Shown: positions 26,144-34,997 of the stretch, one piece after another
Layout: every line of letters begins with the position of its first letter
How positions within the stretch are numbered: the first letter of the stretch is position 1
NCBI RefSeq assembly: GCF_927798175.1
Contig: NZ_CAKMMP010000004.1
Span: 124,001-188,000, forward strand
DNA from: Paenibacillus sp. JJ-223
Lineage (GTDB): Bacteria > Bacillota > Bacilli > Paenibacillales > Paenibacillaceae
DNA length: 64,000 nt
Direction: 5' to 3'
Translations under genes and position numbers: made by a program
Notes under the pieces: generated by a model
The model's input: the letters and a program-made list of their open reading frames with translations, nothing else
Database searches by the model: none
Told to the model about the DNA's origin: nothing

Positions 26144-27781
26144 TCACTGCTGGATCCGCGCATCATTGAACAGCGGATAACCGAGCGAATCGAATTTGAT
26201 GTCCTGCACGGTTTTCGATGCCGCCACCGTGTAAGGAAACACGTAAATGGGCAGAATCACAGCCTGATCAATCAAATACTGCTGAATTTGTTTGTAGATT
26301 TCCACCCGTTTCTCCTTATCGCTCTCTACCGCACCCTGCTCAAGAAGCTTGTCGATCTCCGGGTCCGACAGGCCCGACAACGTTGGGCGTTCGCCTTCGG
26401 CAGGCGTGTGGTAAAAGGCATACAGCGCATGGGGATCGGAATTAACCTGGCTGTTCCCGTACAAATCATAGTCCCAATTCTGGTAAATGACCGTGGCAAC
26501 GTCCTTCGTAATCTCCACCTGCACCTCGATCCCCACTTGTTTCAACTGCTGCTGAATCATCGCCGCGATATCGTTGCGCTTCTCCCGGTTAGGCGAACCG
26601 TCTACGTACCGCAAGGTCAGCCGTTTGCCGTCCTTCTCCCGGATTCCGTCCGCTCCCTTAGTCCATCCTTGCTCATCCAGCAATTGGTTGGCTTTGGCAA
26701 TATCCGGCTTGATGCTGCCTTCCAGCGAGCTGTCGTAGCCGAGGATGCCCGGGGACAAGGCGGACCATGCTCTGTCGTAAGTGCCCAGATACAACGTTTT
26801 AACGATGGCATCCACGTCCACTGCGGCTTGCACGGCCTGACGGAGCTTTGCGTCATTCCACGGTGCCCTGCGTTCGTTGAAAAAGAGCGTATACGGCAGC
26901 CCTACCGTGTTGGCTTGCAGCAATTGCTGGTTCGGATCGCTTTGGAGCGCAGCGACGTTTTGCGGAGGAACCGTCTCGGCCGCAAGCACCTGGCCGCTCT
27001 GCACGCTTCCGATCCGCGTGGCTTCTTCGGGAACGATTTTGAACGTAATCTGATCCAAATGAGGCGCACCGTCATTGTCGACCGTCTCCGGTGCCCAATG
27101 ATAGTCCTTGTTTTTGGCAACGACGATGTCGGCATTTTCGGACCAGCTGACAAAGGTATACGGCCCGGTACCTACCGGATTTTTGCCCAGCTGATCGCCA
27201 TACTTTTTCGCCGCCGTAGGGGACACGATGCCGAGCAGTGCCTGACTCAGGTTACCGAGGAATGCTTCAGATGGTTGGGACAGGTTAACCTTGATCGTGT
27301 ACTCATCAATGACCTCGGAGGAGCTGTAGGGTCTGATCAGGGCAAGGGCGTTGGCGGCTTTGGTCGCCGGATCGATGACCCGGTCCAGGTTGTATTTGAC
27401 CGCTTCGGCGTTGAACGGTGTGCCGTCATGGAACTTCACGTCCTCACGCAGCTTGAACGTATAACTTTTGCCGTCGTCCGACACCGTCCACTCCTTGGCC
27501 AGCCACGGCTTGATGGAACCGTCCGGCAGCTGCACGACCAAATTGTCGTACAAGGTTCGGATGGCCCGCACGGCCACGGCCAGGCCGCTGCGATGAGGAT
27601 CAAGCGTATCGGGAGAAGTGGCGAGGGCATAGGTCAAATTGCCGCCTTCTGCCTTCGCTTGTTCCCCGCCCGACGCCTGAGCCGGGCTGCTCGCCTGATG
27701 GCCTGCACCGCAACCGGACAATACCAGCATTAAGGCCGACGCAAGCGCCACATATTTAAACCACGAAATGGACCTGATCAT
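26144..27781 (-). CDS. Peptide-type ABC transporter substrate-binding lipoprotein
   Basis: 545 residues, SBP_bac_5 family. Signal peptide with lipobox MLVLSGC. Core motifs: LTYALATSPDTLDPHRSGLAVAVRAIRTLYDNLV, DDGKSYTFKLREDVKFHDGTPFNAEAVKYNLDRV, NPVGTGPYTFVSW. It is related to DppA/GsiB-type receptors for dipeptides and glutathione. It is the first gene of the transporter part of the sulfur cluster. The upstream region carries TTCCTATG (27832-27839), also seen before the monooxygenase gene. GGGGGAAG before the ATG supports the start. Confidence 0.9.
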   Translation of the reverse strand: MIRSISWFKYVALASALMLVLSGCGAGHQASSPAQASGGEQAKAEGGNLTYALATSPDTLDPHRSGLAVAVRAIRTLYDNLVVQLPDGSIKPWLAKEWTVSDDGKSYTFKLREDVKFHDGTPFNAEAVKYNLDRVIDPATKAANALALIRPYSSSEVIDEYTIKVNLSQPSEAFLGNLSQALLGIVSPTAAKKYGDQLGKNPVGTGPYTFVSWSENADIVVAKNKDYHWAPETVDNDGAPHLDQITFKIVPEEATRIGSVQSGQVLAAETVPPQNVAALQSDPNQQLLQANTVGLPYTLFFNERRAPWNDAKLRQAVQAAVDVDAIVKTLYLGTYDRAWSALSPGILGYDSSLEGSIKPDIAKANQLLDEQGWTKGADGIREKDGKRLTLRYVDGSPNREKRNDIAAMIQQQLKQVGIEVQVEITKDVATVIYQNWDYDLYGNSQVNSDPHALYAFYHTPAEGERPTLSGLSDPEIDKLLEQGAVESDKEKRVEIYKQIQQYLIDQAVILPIYVFPYTVAASKTVQDIKFDSLGYPLFNDARIQQ

Positions 27782-27895
27782 ATCGCTTCCCCCTCTGTGT
27801 ATACAGCAGTCATCAATGTTTAAATATACATTTCCTATGAGTTAACTTGGTTTTAGATTGCAACATGCGCAGCCCTAGGAAGTTTCGATACCTTG

Positions 27896-29236
27896 TCAGA
27901 TACCAACTTCTTGACGGGCAGCCGTGTATCGGTTAACGGGAATCTTCAATCCAAGATTGCCGCGCAGCGTATCATGCTCGTAATCGGTTCGATAGATGCC
28001 GCGCTCCTGCAGAATCGGCACGACCAATTCGACGAAATCGCTCAGCCCGCTCGGAAGCTCGGAATGAATGATGAAGCCGTCGGCGCCTTCTGCTTCGAAC
28101 CACGCCTGGATTTGATCCGCGACCTGCTCGGGCGTACCCAGGAACTTGCTTCGCGGTGTTGCAGCTCGAAGAGCAACCTCGCGCAAGGTCAACCCTTGCT
28201 CTTTCGCATCCTTCTTGATTTTGTCCGTGGTGCTGCGGAAGCTGTTGCTGCCGATGCCGTTCAACTCGGGGAACGGCTCATCCAGCGGATATTGGGTGAA
28301 ATCGTGATGTTCGAAAAACCGGCCAAGGTAATCCAACGCTTTCTCGATCGTCACCAGACCCGCAATCTCGTTGTATTTCCGCTCAGCCTCTTCTTCCGTG
28401 CGTCCGATGATCGGATTGATGCCCGGCATGATGACGATATCGTCCGCGGAACGGCCGTAGGCCACGGCACGCTCTTTGACGTCTTTGTAGAAAGCCTGCG
28501 CATCCTCCAGTTTGTCATGCCCTGTAAAGACTGCATCGGCTTCTTTGGCAGCCAGCGTTTTACCGTCGTCCGACGATCCTGCTTGGAAGATGACCGGCTG
28601 CCCCTGTTTCGAGCGATCGATGTTGAGCGGTCCTTGAACGGAGAAAAACTCCCCTTCATGATTCAGGGTGTGCAGTTTGGAAGGATCGAAGAACACTCCG
28701 CTCTCCTTGTCTCTGACAAAGGCGTCGTCTTCCCACGAATCCCATAGCCCCTTTGTGACCTGCAAATATTCGCTGGCGATCCGGTAACGCTCCGGATGAG
28801 ACGGATGATCCTTTTTGCTGAAATTTTTGGCCGAACCTTCCAGAGGGGAAGTCACGACGTTCCAGCCCGCGCGTCCGTTGCTGATTTTGTCCAGCGACGC
28901 GAATTGCCTTGCCACGGTGAACGGTTCGCTGTAGGAAGTCGACAGCGTGCCGACCAATCCGATGCGCGACGTTACGGCAGCCAGAGCGGAAAGGATGGTG
29001 ATTGGCTCGAAGCGGTTCAAAAAGTGAGGAATCGATTTCTCGGTAATGTAGAGTCCGTCCGCAATAAACACGAGGTCGAACTTGCCCTCCTCGGCTTTCA
29101 ACGTCTGGCGTTTGTAAAATTCGAAATTAACGCTGGCGTCCGGTAAAACCTCCGGATGCCTCCAGGTTGTCATGCTGCCTCCCACGCCATGGACGATGGC
29201 ACCCAGCTTTAATTTTCGTTGCGTTGTCATATGCAT
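27896..29236 (-). CDS. NtaA/SnaA/DszA-type flavin monooxygenase (YtnJ-like)
   Basis: 446 residues. LLM-class FMNH2-dependent monooxygenase of the NtaA/SnaA/DszA group, like B. subtilis YtnJ. Motifs: [27 protein letters not shown]-like [38 protein letters not shown] and [23 protein letters not shown]. It would oxidise a carbon-sulfur (or C-N) substrate with FMNH2. The start is at [19 protein letters not shown] lies 4 nt before ATG 29236; the ATG at 29230 is an alternative. A ~320-bp leader separates it from the glutaredoxin-like gene; B. subtilis has the same order ytnI-ytnJ. Confidence 0.9.
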   Translation of the reverse strand: MHMTTQRKLKLGAIVHGVGGSMTTWRHPEVLPDASVNFEFYKRQTLKAEEGKFDLVFIADGLYITEKSIPHFLNRFEPITILSALAAVTSRIGLVGTLSTSYSEPFTVARQFASLDKISNGRAGWNVVTSPLEGSAKNFSKKDHPSHPERYRIASEYLQVTKGLWDSWEDDAFVRDKESGVFFDPSKLHTLNHEGEFFSVQGPLNIDRSKQGQPVIFQAGSSDDGKTLAAKEADAVFTGHDKLEDAQAFYKDVKERAVAYGRSADDIVIMPGINPIIGRTEEEAERKYNEIAGLVTIEKALDYLGRFFEHHDFTQYPLDEPFPELNGIGSNSFRSTTDKIKKDAKEQGLTLREVALRAATPRSKFLGTPEQVADQIQAWFEAEGADGFIIHSELPSGLSDFVELVVPILQERGIYRTDYEHDTLRGNLGLKIPVNRYTAARQEVGI

Positions 29237-29556
29237 TCCGCCTTCCTCGAATGGGATTGAACTGAAGTCAAAAACTTCGAAATCAACGATGAAACGAACC
29301 AACCTTGGGCAGCAAGCTGATGAAACGGAACGACAGCGATAAGATATTGACCTTAACACCAAATAATAACTATTCCTATGCGTTTGGTATGTTTTTAATT
29401 TCCACAAATCTTATCACCGCCCTCGAAACGGGTCAACCATGCTGCGATAGAACTTTTCTATAAGAACGAATCCCGGCCATCTCCAACGGAGACAGACTCG
29501 CAGCCAATGACCGGGAGACGTTGGCTTCGCTTATGCAAACGGCTTCCGGCCCACTA
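29237..29556. other. Leader region between the glutaredoxin-like and monooxygenase genes
   Basis: No gene supported. The AT-rich part 29345-29400 should hold a promoter. It contains ACCAAA at 29359-29364 and TTTGGT at 29382-29387, a possible dyad around TTCCTATG. The part 29400-29556 is GC-rich and might be a folded leader or remnant. Confidence 0.4.
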
Positions 29557-29835
29557 TCAGACGGCTGCCGTTTCTCCCGGCTGTGCCAGCAAGGCTGCCA
29601 GCTTTTCCAGGTCCGGCTCCAGCAGCGCTTCGAATGTTCCGTCCACGCCGACCTCGACGACAGGCACATGCCGAATGCCGTACTTGGCTTCGAGGACGTC
29701 CCTCAACACGTCATGCCCTTGTACCTCAATGTTTTCGAAAGGCTGGTTGCGCTCATTCAGGAATGCTTTGACTTCTCCGCAAAAATGACAACCCGTTTTG
29801 CTCCATAACACGACTTTTTTGCTTGCAGCAGACAT
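29557..29835 (-). CDS. Glutaredoxin-like protein (YtnI-like)
   Basis: 92 residues, the same length as B. subtilis YtnI of the ytmI operon. Thioredoxin/glutaredoxin fold: KKVVLWSKTGCHFCGEVKAFL with active-site C16-x-x-C19, a cis-Pro in HVPVVEV (~59), and a C-terminal helix. The second ATG (29835) is chosen because GGAGG lies 7 nt away, whereas the ATG at 29841 is only 1 nt away from it. Gene order glutaredoxin, then NtaA-type oxygenase is the same as ytnI-ytnJ. A role in reducing a sulfur intermediate or mixed disulfide is inferred. Confidence 0.85.
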   Translation of the reverse strand: MSAASKKVVLWSKTGCHFCGEVKAFLNERNQPFENIEVQGHDVLRDVLEAKYGIRHVPVVEVGVDGTFEALLEPDLEKLAALLAQPGETAAV

Positions 29836-30038
29836 CGACATACCTCCTGTTTGTCTTCATAATAAAGGTCCGAAAGAACTGTCATTCTTAGACCATCAAT
29901 TCCTACCTGTTAAATAAGAATTATGGCTTTAAATGTACTCCTCGGGCCAGGAAGCGTCAATGGAATTGCTAATAGAATAAACCTATAAGCACATAGAAAG
30001 AATGTATTCGATCTCTCGCAGCATATGTAATTGGCGAA

Positions 30039-30083
30039 TGCGGAATGAAACCCAAGGCGGGTCTCCCTGCGATTCATTCCGCA
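30039..30083 (-). terminator. Hairpin after the glycosyltransferase operon
   Basis: TGCGGAATGA and TCATTCCGCA are complementary, with an inner GACCC/GGGTT pairing. There is no T-run, so it may stabilise mRNA rather than terminate. It lies ~30 bp after the last gene of the operon. Confidence 0.35.
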
Positions 30084-30110
30084 CCACGGCCGACCTCCAT
30101 GCAAGCCCTC

Positions 30111-31793
30111 CTACAGCTGGCAGCCCAGCAATTTCGGCGGCGCTATGATCGGCCATCCTTCTTCTAGAGCATGCAGCTTTTCGTAAGGAACCCGCATGAC
30201 TGCATAAGGGTAAACTCCCCAGCATTCGGCGGCGTATGCCGAAGCATATTTTCTCCGCTTTCCGCCGCTAATCTGGTACCATATCTGCGGTGCTTCATTG
30301 GCCGCAACAACGCTGCCTTCCGGCCATTCCGCCGAACTTCCTTGCAGCAGATGGGCCGATGATTGGCCGGAATCCGAAGCTTTTCCCTCGATCTGCATGG
30401 AAGAATCGATGGCGGTGCCGACCGGAATGCCCAGCAGATCGGGCTTTGCCAACCGAACGGGAGAGATGCCCCGCGGAACTGGAATTTGCAATTTACGCCG
30501 ACAACCTCCAGACAAGTGATATACGTCGCCATTCACATCCGTCAAGAAGCTCCCCTCCGGATAGAAATCGCTGCTGCGCCTGAAAGGCTGGCGTCCGTCA
30601 GCGCTTCCTTCCGAGCGCTCGCCGACGTCGAACGAAGCAGGAGCCTCCTTTGCCATGCGGGCAACTTCGGCGATCAAGGCGTGGGGGTCTCCCCATTTTC
30701 GCTCATAAAATTGCTCATTGTCCTTGTTCAGAGCCGCGAATCGCTGCTCTTCCACCGCCTTCATGCTGACGCTCCCGAAATGATGGATAAAGGCATCCCC
30801 TGCCACAGCGAGCTTGTATCCCGCAAGTTTCGCACGCACGATCCAATCGTCGTCTTCGAAATTGCCTATGGCATAACCTTCGTCCAGATAACCTACCCGT
30901 TCGAACAATTCCCTTGAAAACAACCAGCAAAATCCGACGAGACGATCCGTCAGGCGGTGTTTGGACGCATCAGGCCTGTTGTAGTTTGCGGCAAATGCCC
31001 ACATCCCCGATATGTCATCATATGGCACTTCAATCTGCTGTTCGCCGCCGATATAATTCGTCACCGGACCAACGACCCCGATGTCCGCTTGACTTTGAAG
31101 GCATGCCATCATGTTGTCCAGCCAACCCGGCGTGACCAGCGTGTCGTTGTTCAGCACGACGATATGTCGTCCTTTGGCCATCATGAGGCCATGGTTCACT
31201 CCGCCGGCAAATCCGCGATTGCTATCCAGCGCAGCTACCCGAACCATGCCCCCGATCCGTCTTAGCGCGTTGGCGGTGCCGTCCTGAGATCCATTGTCCA
31301 CCACGATGATTTCGTAGGGAGCAGGGGTGTGCTTTTCAATGCTGGATACGCATTTCAGTACATAATCCTTCTGATTGTAAGTCGGGATGACGATGCTTAC
31401 CCCGTCAAACACGGCGCCGAACGAATTTTTCCCTTGGCGCACGCCGTCCTCATACCCTCTTTTGTAGCCCTGATTGTATATCTTCATCCTTCGGACAGCC
31501 TGTTGTCCCTTCCGGCTTGCTTTGGATTTGCTTCCCTTGCCGCGGGCTGCCGCATGCAAAAAAACAGATGGGGCCGACGCCCGATTCCTGTTCCGTCGTT
31601 TTCCGGGTTTACCGGAAGAGCGCAGTCGGATGGCCTGCTTGCCTGACGTCTTTCCCAAAATCCGCGCTCGCTCCTTCGCACGGCATTCGGCCCGGCGGGA
31701 AACACCCCCGGCGAAAGCATCTTCACCGTCGTACGTTTCATCTGTTTGCCTATAAAGCTGCCCTCCGTTTGTCTCATGATCCGGTCTGCCCAT
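30111..31793 (-). CDS. GT2 glycosyltransferase with basic N-tail and C-terminal repeats
   Basis: 560 residues. Residues ~33-103 are Arg/Lys/Gly-rich and low complexity, followed by YNQGYKRGYEDGVRQGKNS. A GT-A fold GT2 domain runs ~132-370: VSIVIPTYNQKDYVLKCVSSI, VVDNGSQDGT, NRGFAGGVNHG, VLNNDTLV (DxD equivalent) and NFEDDDWIVRAKLAGYKL. The C-terminal ~150 residues contain two copies of a VYHLSGG-RR / WYQISGG-RR module with spaced hydrophobics. It transfers a sugar to an acceptor, probably on the giant repeat protein (inference). The start is chosen for GGAGGGAG 5 nt before ATG. It is paralogous to the GT2 at 34233. Confidence 0.85.
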   Translation of the reverse strand: MGRPDHETNGGQLYRQTDETYDGEDAFAGGVSRRAECRAKERARILGKTSGKQAIRLRSSGKPGKRRNRNRASAPSVFLHAAARGKGSKSKASRKGQQAVRRMKIYNQGYKRGYEDGVRQGKNSFGAVFDGVSIVIPTYNQKDYVLKCVSSIEKHTPAPYEIIVVDNGSQDGTANALRRIGGMVRVAALDSNRGFAGGVNHGLMMAKGRHIVVLNNDTLVTPGWLDNMMACLQSQADIGVVGPVTNYIGGEQQIEVPYDDISGMWAFAANYNRPDASKHRLTDRLVGFCWLFSRELFERVGYLDEGYAIGNFEDDDWIVRAKLAGYKLAVAGDAFIHHFGSVSMKAVEEQRFAALNKDNEQFYERKWGDPHALIAEVARMAKEAPASFDVGERSEGSADGRQPFRRSSDFYPEGSFLTDVNGDVYHLSGGCRRKLQIPVPRGISPVRLAKPDLLGIPVGTAIDSSMQIEGKASDSGQSSAHLLQGSSAEWPEGSVVAANEAPQIWYQISGGKRRKYASAYAAECWGVYPYAVMRVPYEKLHALEEGWPIIAPPKLLGCQL

Positions 31794-31855
31794 ACCGCTC
31801 CCTCCTTTTTTGTTCCAAAGCGCTGATGTTTTTACATAATCAAACTGGAAGCGCG

Positions 31856-33376
31856 TCAATATTGAAGTTCTCCCGTAACCAACTTGTTTGCCAGATGACC
31901 GAAATCGATGGCCACCTTGCCGAGTTCATCCGCAATATGACGGCACAGTACGATTGCGGGAATGCCCGCCGCCACCAGCGCCAGATCGAAATCATGCTTC
32001 CGAATTCGCTGCATGACTCGCGGAATGTCGGCATATCCGGCAACCGGTGCGATCATGCCGGCGACATACACCCCGTGGCTCTGCAGCAGCGCCCCCAGTT
32101 CGGATGCCAAATCGCCGATCACAAGCACGCGCCGGTTCTGCAGAAGGGACGGCAGCAGCCTGGAATGATGCAGGCTGTAATTGATTGTGGAGTCGGTCAA
32201 CTTCAGGCTCGACCAATCGATCGCGAAATGACGAAGCACCGGAAACAGCAGGCCTTGGAACGTAGGTGCCCGCGAGATGGGCACCCCGACCCAATCGGCT
32301 CGGCGAATCGCTTCCGCCAAGGAGGCACGCACATCCGGCGTGGAGCGCGGCACTCCCGCATAAGGCAGAAAAGGGGCCAGCTCTTGCACTTCTTTGCTGG
32401 ACAGCACGGTGTCCGCTGCCAGCGCAAGCAATTCGCCGTCGCCGAGGCGAATGACCGACAGCGGGCGCCTGGCGTCCAGCGCCGCATAAATGTGGGCAGC
32501 CACCTCATGCGGGCCGGCCAACCGGGTAAGGCGGGAGGCATATTGGTTGACCCCCGCCGCGATCAATTCTGCCGCGGCAACGTCCGGCAGAATATGGTTG
32601 GGCGGAATGCGCTGCTCCACCAGCGCCTCCCCGCCCGCGTACATGCCGTCGCGGAAACCGACGGCGTAGCTGCTATCCCGTGCCGCCCGCTTCGCAGCCT
32701 GCGGCGGCACGCCCTTCGCGCTGCCCCGAGCACCGGCAGCGCCTTCACCCCCCGCAGCGGCGCGGGGCCGCACCTGGCCCGCTTGCGGCGGTGCTGCGCC
32801 GACAGCGCCCGCTGGCATTGCCTGCGGTGCCGGCGAGTGCGTGCGGCGCACAGCCTTGCCCCGCTTGCCCCGGCGGCGGCCGGGCGCCGCGCTCTGGCCG
32901 CGGGCAGTGCCCGCGCGCGCTCCGGCATTAAGCTTAGCGCGCCTGTGCTTTACGCCCGCCCTTTTGCCTGCCCGGCTGCCTGGCTTCCTGCGCCCAAAGC
33001 CGGAGTGCCGGGACATTTTTCCTTTTCCGATACCATACCTCCCCCGGCGTGCAGAAATGGACACTCGCTGCTTGCAAGGCGCTATCTCGCCACTTCTGCC
33101 ATTTATATCCATGGGTTCGTCGCTTTCGTTGACGATGATCTGCTCATCACTGCCCTGGTTCATTCCGACATTAAGCTGCCCGTCTTCGTTTGCATCAACA
33201 AGACGTCCCACGCGTTTAACGAATGGGTTTTGCACCGCTCTTCGGCGGGCTGCTTTATTCTTAAGCTTGGCTGCCTCTACTTCTGGACGTTGAACCTGAC
33301 TTGCCATCGTTGATGGGTCCCTTTCGGGAAGCTTGCCCTCTCTCCTGCTTGCTCCGGTGTATTTCGCTGCTATCAC
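31856..33376 (-). CDS. GT-D fold glycosyltransferase with polybasic, Ala/Gly-rich N-terminal region
   Basis: 506 residues from a GTG start (AAGGAGGGAATGGG just upstream); the in-frame start at 33418 lacks an SD. Residues ~105-235 are extremely Arg/Ala/Gly-rich (GRRRGKRGKAVRR and similar) and the DNA is strongly GC-rich there. SSYAVGFRDGMYAGGEAL (~235-252) resembles the YxxGYxxGxxxG motif in the GT2 at 30111. The catalytic part (~285-506) fits the GT-D family: SVIRLGDGELLALA (~307), VGVPISRAPTFQ and a Rossmann-like end with VLVIGDLASELG. GT-D enzymes are known to extend protein-linked O-glycans. It is fifth in the six-gene glycosylation operon. Confidence 0.82.
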   Translation of the reverse strand: MIAAKYTGASRREGKLPERDPSTMASQVQRPEVEAAKLKNKAARRRAVQNPFVKRVGRLVDANEDGQLNVGMNQGSDEQIIVNESDEPMDINGRSGEIAPCKQRVSISARRGRYGIGKGKMSRHSGFGRRKPGSRAGKRAGVKHRRAKLNAGARAGTARGQSAAPGRRRGKRGKAVRRTHSPAPQAMPAGAVGAAPPQAGQVRPRAAAGGEGAAGARGSAKGVPPQAAKRAARDSSYAVGFRDGMYAGGEALVEQRIPPNHILPDVAAAELIAAGVNQYASRLTRLAGPHEVAAHIYAALDARRPLSVIRLGDGELLALAADTVLSSKEVQELAPFLPYAGVPRSTPDVRASLAEAIRRADWVGVPISRAPTFQGLLFPVLRHFAIDWSSLKLTDSTINYSLHHSRLLPSLLQNRRVLVIGDLASELGALLQSHGVYVAGMIAPVAGYADIPRVMQRIRKHDFDLALVAAGIPAIVLCRHIADELGKVAIDFGHLANKLVTGELQY

Positions 33377-33497
33377 CCCATTCCCTCCTTGCCGGCCACA
33401 GAAAGTGCCACTGCACAAAACGCCGGAGCATTGGGGCTCCAGCGCGGTTCATCCACCTGATCGAGGTGCCGCATGGCGGCAACTGTGGCTCATCGAC

Positions 33498-34229
33498 TTA
33501 TGGCAGCTGTCCTTTCATGCGGACGGCCGCTTCCTGCAACGATTCAAAGGTGCCTGCATCAGTCCAGTAATTTTGCAATATATCGTACTCCAAGCTTCCG
33601 GCGGCAGCATAATGGTTATTCACGTCGGTGATTTCCAATTCTCCGCGCGCCGACGGCGAGATGCCGGCAATGAAATTGAAAACATGATCATCATACATAT
33701 AAATCCCGGTGACACAATACGAAGTTTTCGGCTGACTGGGTTTCTCTTCGATATGGGCAATCCGCTCCGGGTTCGCGGGGTCGAACACAGGCACCCCATA
33801 ACGCCGGGCATCGTCCACCTCTTTCAAAAGGACCCGTGCTGTCCCTGCCGGTTGTGCCATATAGCGCTCCACATAAGGCTTGAGGTCATCGCTGAACAGG
33901 TTATCACCAAGCAGTACAACGAACTTTTCGCCGGGTGCGACGAAACCTTTGGCCAGGTTCAAGGCCTCCGCAATCCCCCCGGCCTTCTCCTGAATGCGAT
34001 AGGTGAGCTTGACGCCGTACTCTTTGCCGCTTCCCAGAAATTCCGTGTACAAACCCGCAGAATGAGTGCCCATCACGATCATGATATCTTCGATTCCCGC
34101 CTGGCGGAGTCTGTCGAGTCCGTATGCGATCATCGGATGTTTGCCGACCGGAAGCAGGTGTTTGTTGATCAGGCGAGTCAAGGGATATAGTCTTGTTCCC
34201 GTTCCGCCTGCAAGAATGACACCTTTCAT
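33498..34229 (-). CDS. Sugar-1-phosphate nucleotidylyltransferase (RmlA/SpsI-like)
   Basis: 243 residues. Makes an NDP-sugar (most likely dTDP-glucose) from NTP and sugar-1-phosphate. The nucleotide loop MKGVILAGGTGTRLYPLT (~1-18), the NKHLLPVGKHPMI loop, VLLGDNLFSDDL with the metal-binding Asp, and VEEKP-like HIEEKPSQPKTSY are all present. It belongs to the short RmlA group that includes B. subtilis spore-coat SpsI. No rmlB/C/D genes are in the window, so dTDP-rhamnose would need genes elsewhere. It is 3 bp after the GT2 gene at 34233 and part of the same operon; it supplies donor sugar for the neighbours (inference). Confidence 0.92.
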   Translation of the reverse strand: MKGVILAGGTGTRLYPLTRLINKHLLPVGKHPMIAYGLDRLRQAGIEDIMIVMGTHSAGLYTEFLGSGKEYGVKLTYRIQEKAGGIAEALNLAKGFVAPGEKFVVLLGDNLFSDDLKPYVERYMAQPAGTARVLLKEVDDARRYGVPVFDPANPERIAHIEEKPSQPKTSYCVTGIYMYDDHVFNFIAGISPSARGELEITDVNNHYAAAGSLEYDILQNYWTDAGTFESLQEAAVRMKGQLP

Positions 34230-34232
34230 TCC

Positions 34233-34997
34233 TTATCCCTCCTTCGTCTGATGGTCAACATAGTCAAGCGGATCCACTTTCCACTTATGGATAAAAAGCT
34301 TTCTGTTCCGTTCAATCAACCGGTTCCACTGATCCCGGTCCGTTTTCTTGAAACTTGCGCTGCCCTGATGGTGGACCAGCACATCGCCGCACGCGAGCAG
34401 CCGGTAGCCTGCCAGACGGGCTCTATAGCAATAATCGTCATCTTCGTAGTGCCCCGGGGAATACGCTTCATCCAAAAGACCCACGTTCTCCATCATGTCT
34501 CGCCGAAACATCATGCATAATCCCACGATCCTTTGGACTTCTCTCCATCTGCCCGGATCGGGTTGGTTATTCACGGCGGCCAGTTCCTGAAAATGCTCCA
34601 TATCCCGGAAATCCACGTTGACCTGCTGAATGCCGCTTGCATAATTGGTCATCGGACCAACGATACCGATGCCGGCATCGCTATGCAAGGCAGCATGAAG
34701 ATTGCGAAGCCAGCGGGGCGTTACGGTTACGTCGTTGTTCAGCAGCAGCAGGTCATCTCCGCATGCCGCACGCATGCCCGCATTGCAAGCTGCCGGAAAT
34801 CCGCGGTTGGCCGGCAAACGAACGAAACGAATCCGTTCGCTCGCGCAAAAGGAGGCCGTTCCGTCAGTCGAGCCGTTATCCGCCACGACAATTTCATACG
34901 GCGTGGCGTCGTCGGTATGCCGGCGAATGGCCGCGATGCAAGACTTCAACAGCTCCAGGCCGTTATAGGTAGGAATAATGATACTGGTCAATGTCAT
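34233..34997 (-). CDS. GT2 family glycosyltransferase
   Basis: 254 residues, just the GT-A catalytic domain. TSIIIPTYNGLELLKSCIAAI, VADNGSTDGTASF, NRGFPAACNAGM, LLLNNDVTVTP (metal/sugar-nucleotide site), GLLDEAYSPGHYEDDDYCYRARLAGYRL. It is paralogous to the catalytic domain of the 560-residue GT at 30111 but has neither the basic tail nor the C-terminal modules. The start (GGAGGAAC 8 nt upstream) overlaps the stop of the upstream GT gene by 4 bp (ATGA). It is probably one step in building a short glycan on a surface protein (inference). Confidence 0.88.
   Translation of the reverse strand: MTLTSIIIPTYNGLELLKSCIAAIRRHTDDATPYEIVVADNGSTDGTASFCASERIRFVRLPANRGFPAACNAGMRAACGDDLLLLNNDVTVTPRWLRNLHAALHSDAGIGIVGPMTNYASGIQQVNVDFRDMEHFQELAAVNNQPDPGRWREVQRIVGLCMMFRRDMMENVGLLDEAYSPGHYEDDDYCYRARLAGYRLLACGDVLVHHQGSASFKKTDRDQWNRLIERNRKLFIHKWKVDPLDYVDHQTKEG

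Noticed and set aside
26048..27733. 561-codon open frame on the plus strand
   Set aside because: It is the complement of the substrate-binding lipoprotein gene, which has clear family motifs and a signal peptide.
29237..29556. Possible S-box/T-box-type riboswitch in the leader of the NtaA-type oxygenase gene
   Set aside because: I could not match the conserved core of any known riboswitch; only a possible dyad and AT-rich promoter are visible.
29433..29669. 78-codon minus-strand open frame after the glutaredoxin-like gene
   Set aside because: It overlaps the glutaredoxin-like gene in another frame and has no SD; the region may be a leader.
31517..33313. 598-codon open frame on the plus strand
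   Set aside because: Shadow of the GC-rich GT-D gene and its neighbour; the product is compositionally implausible.
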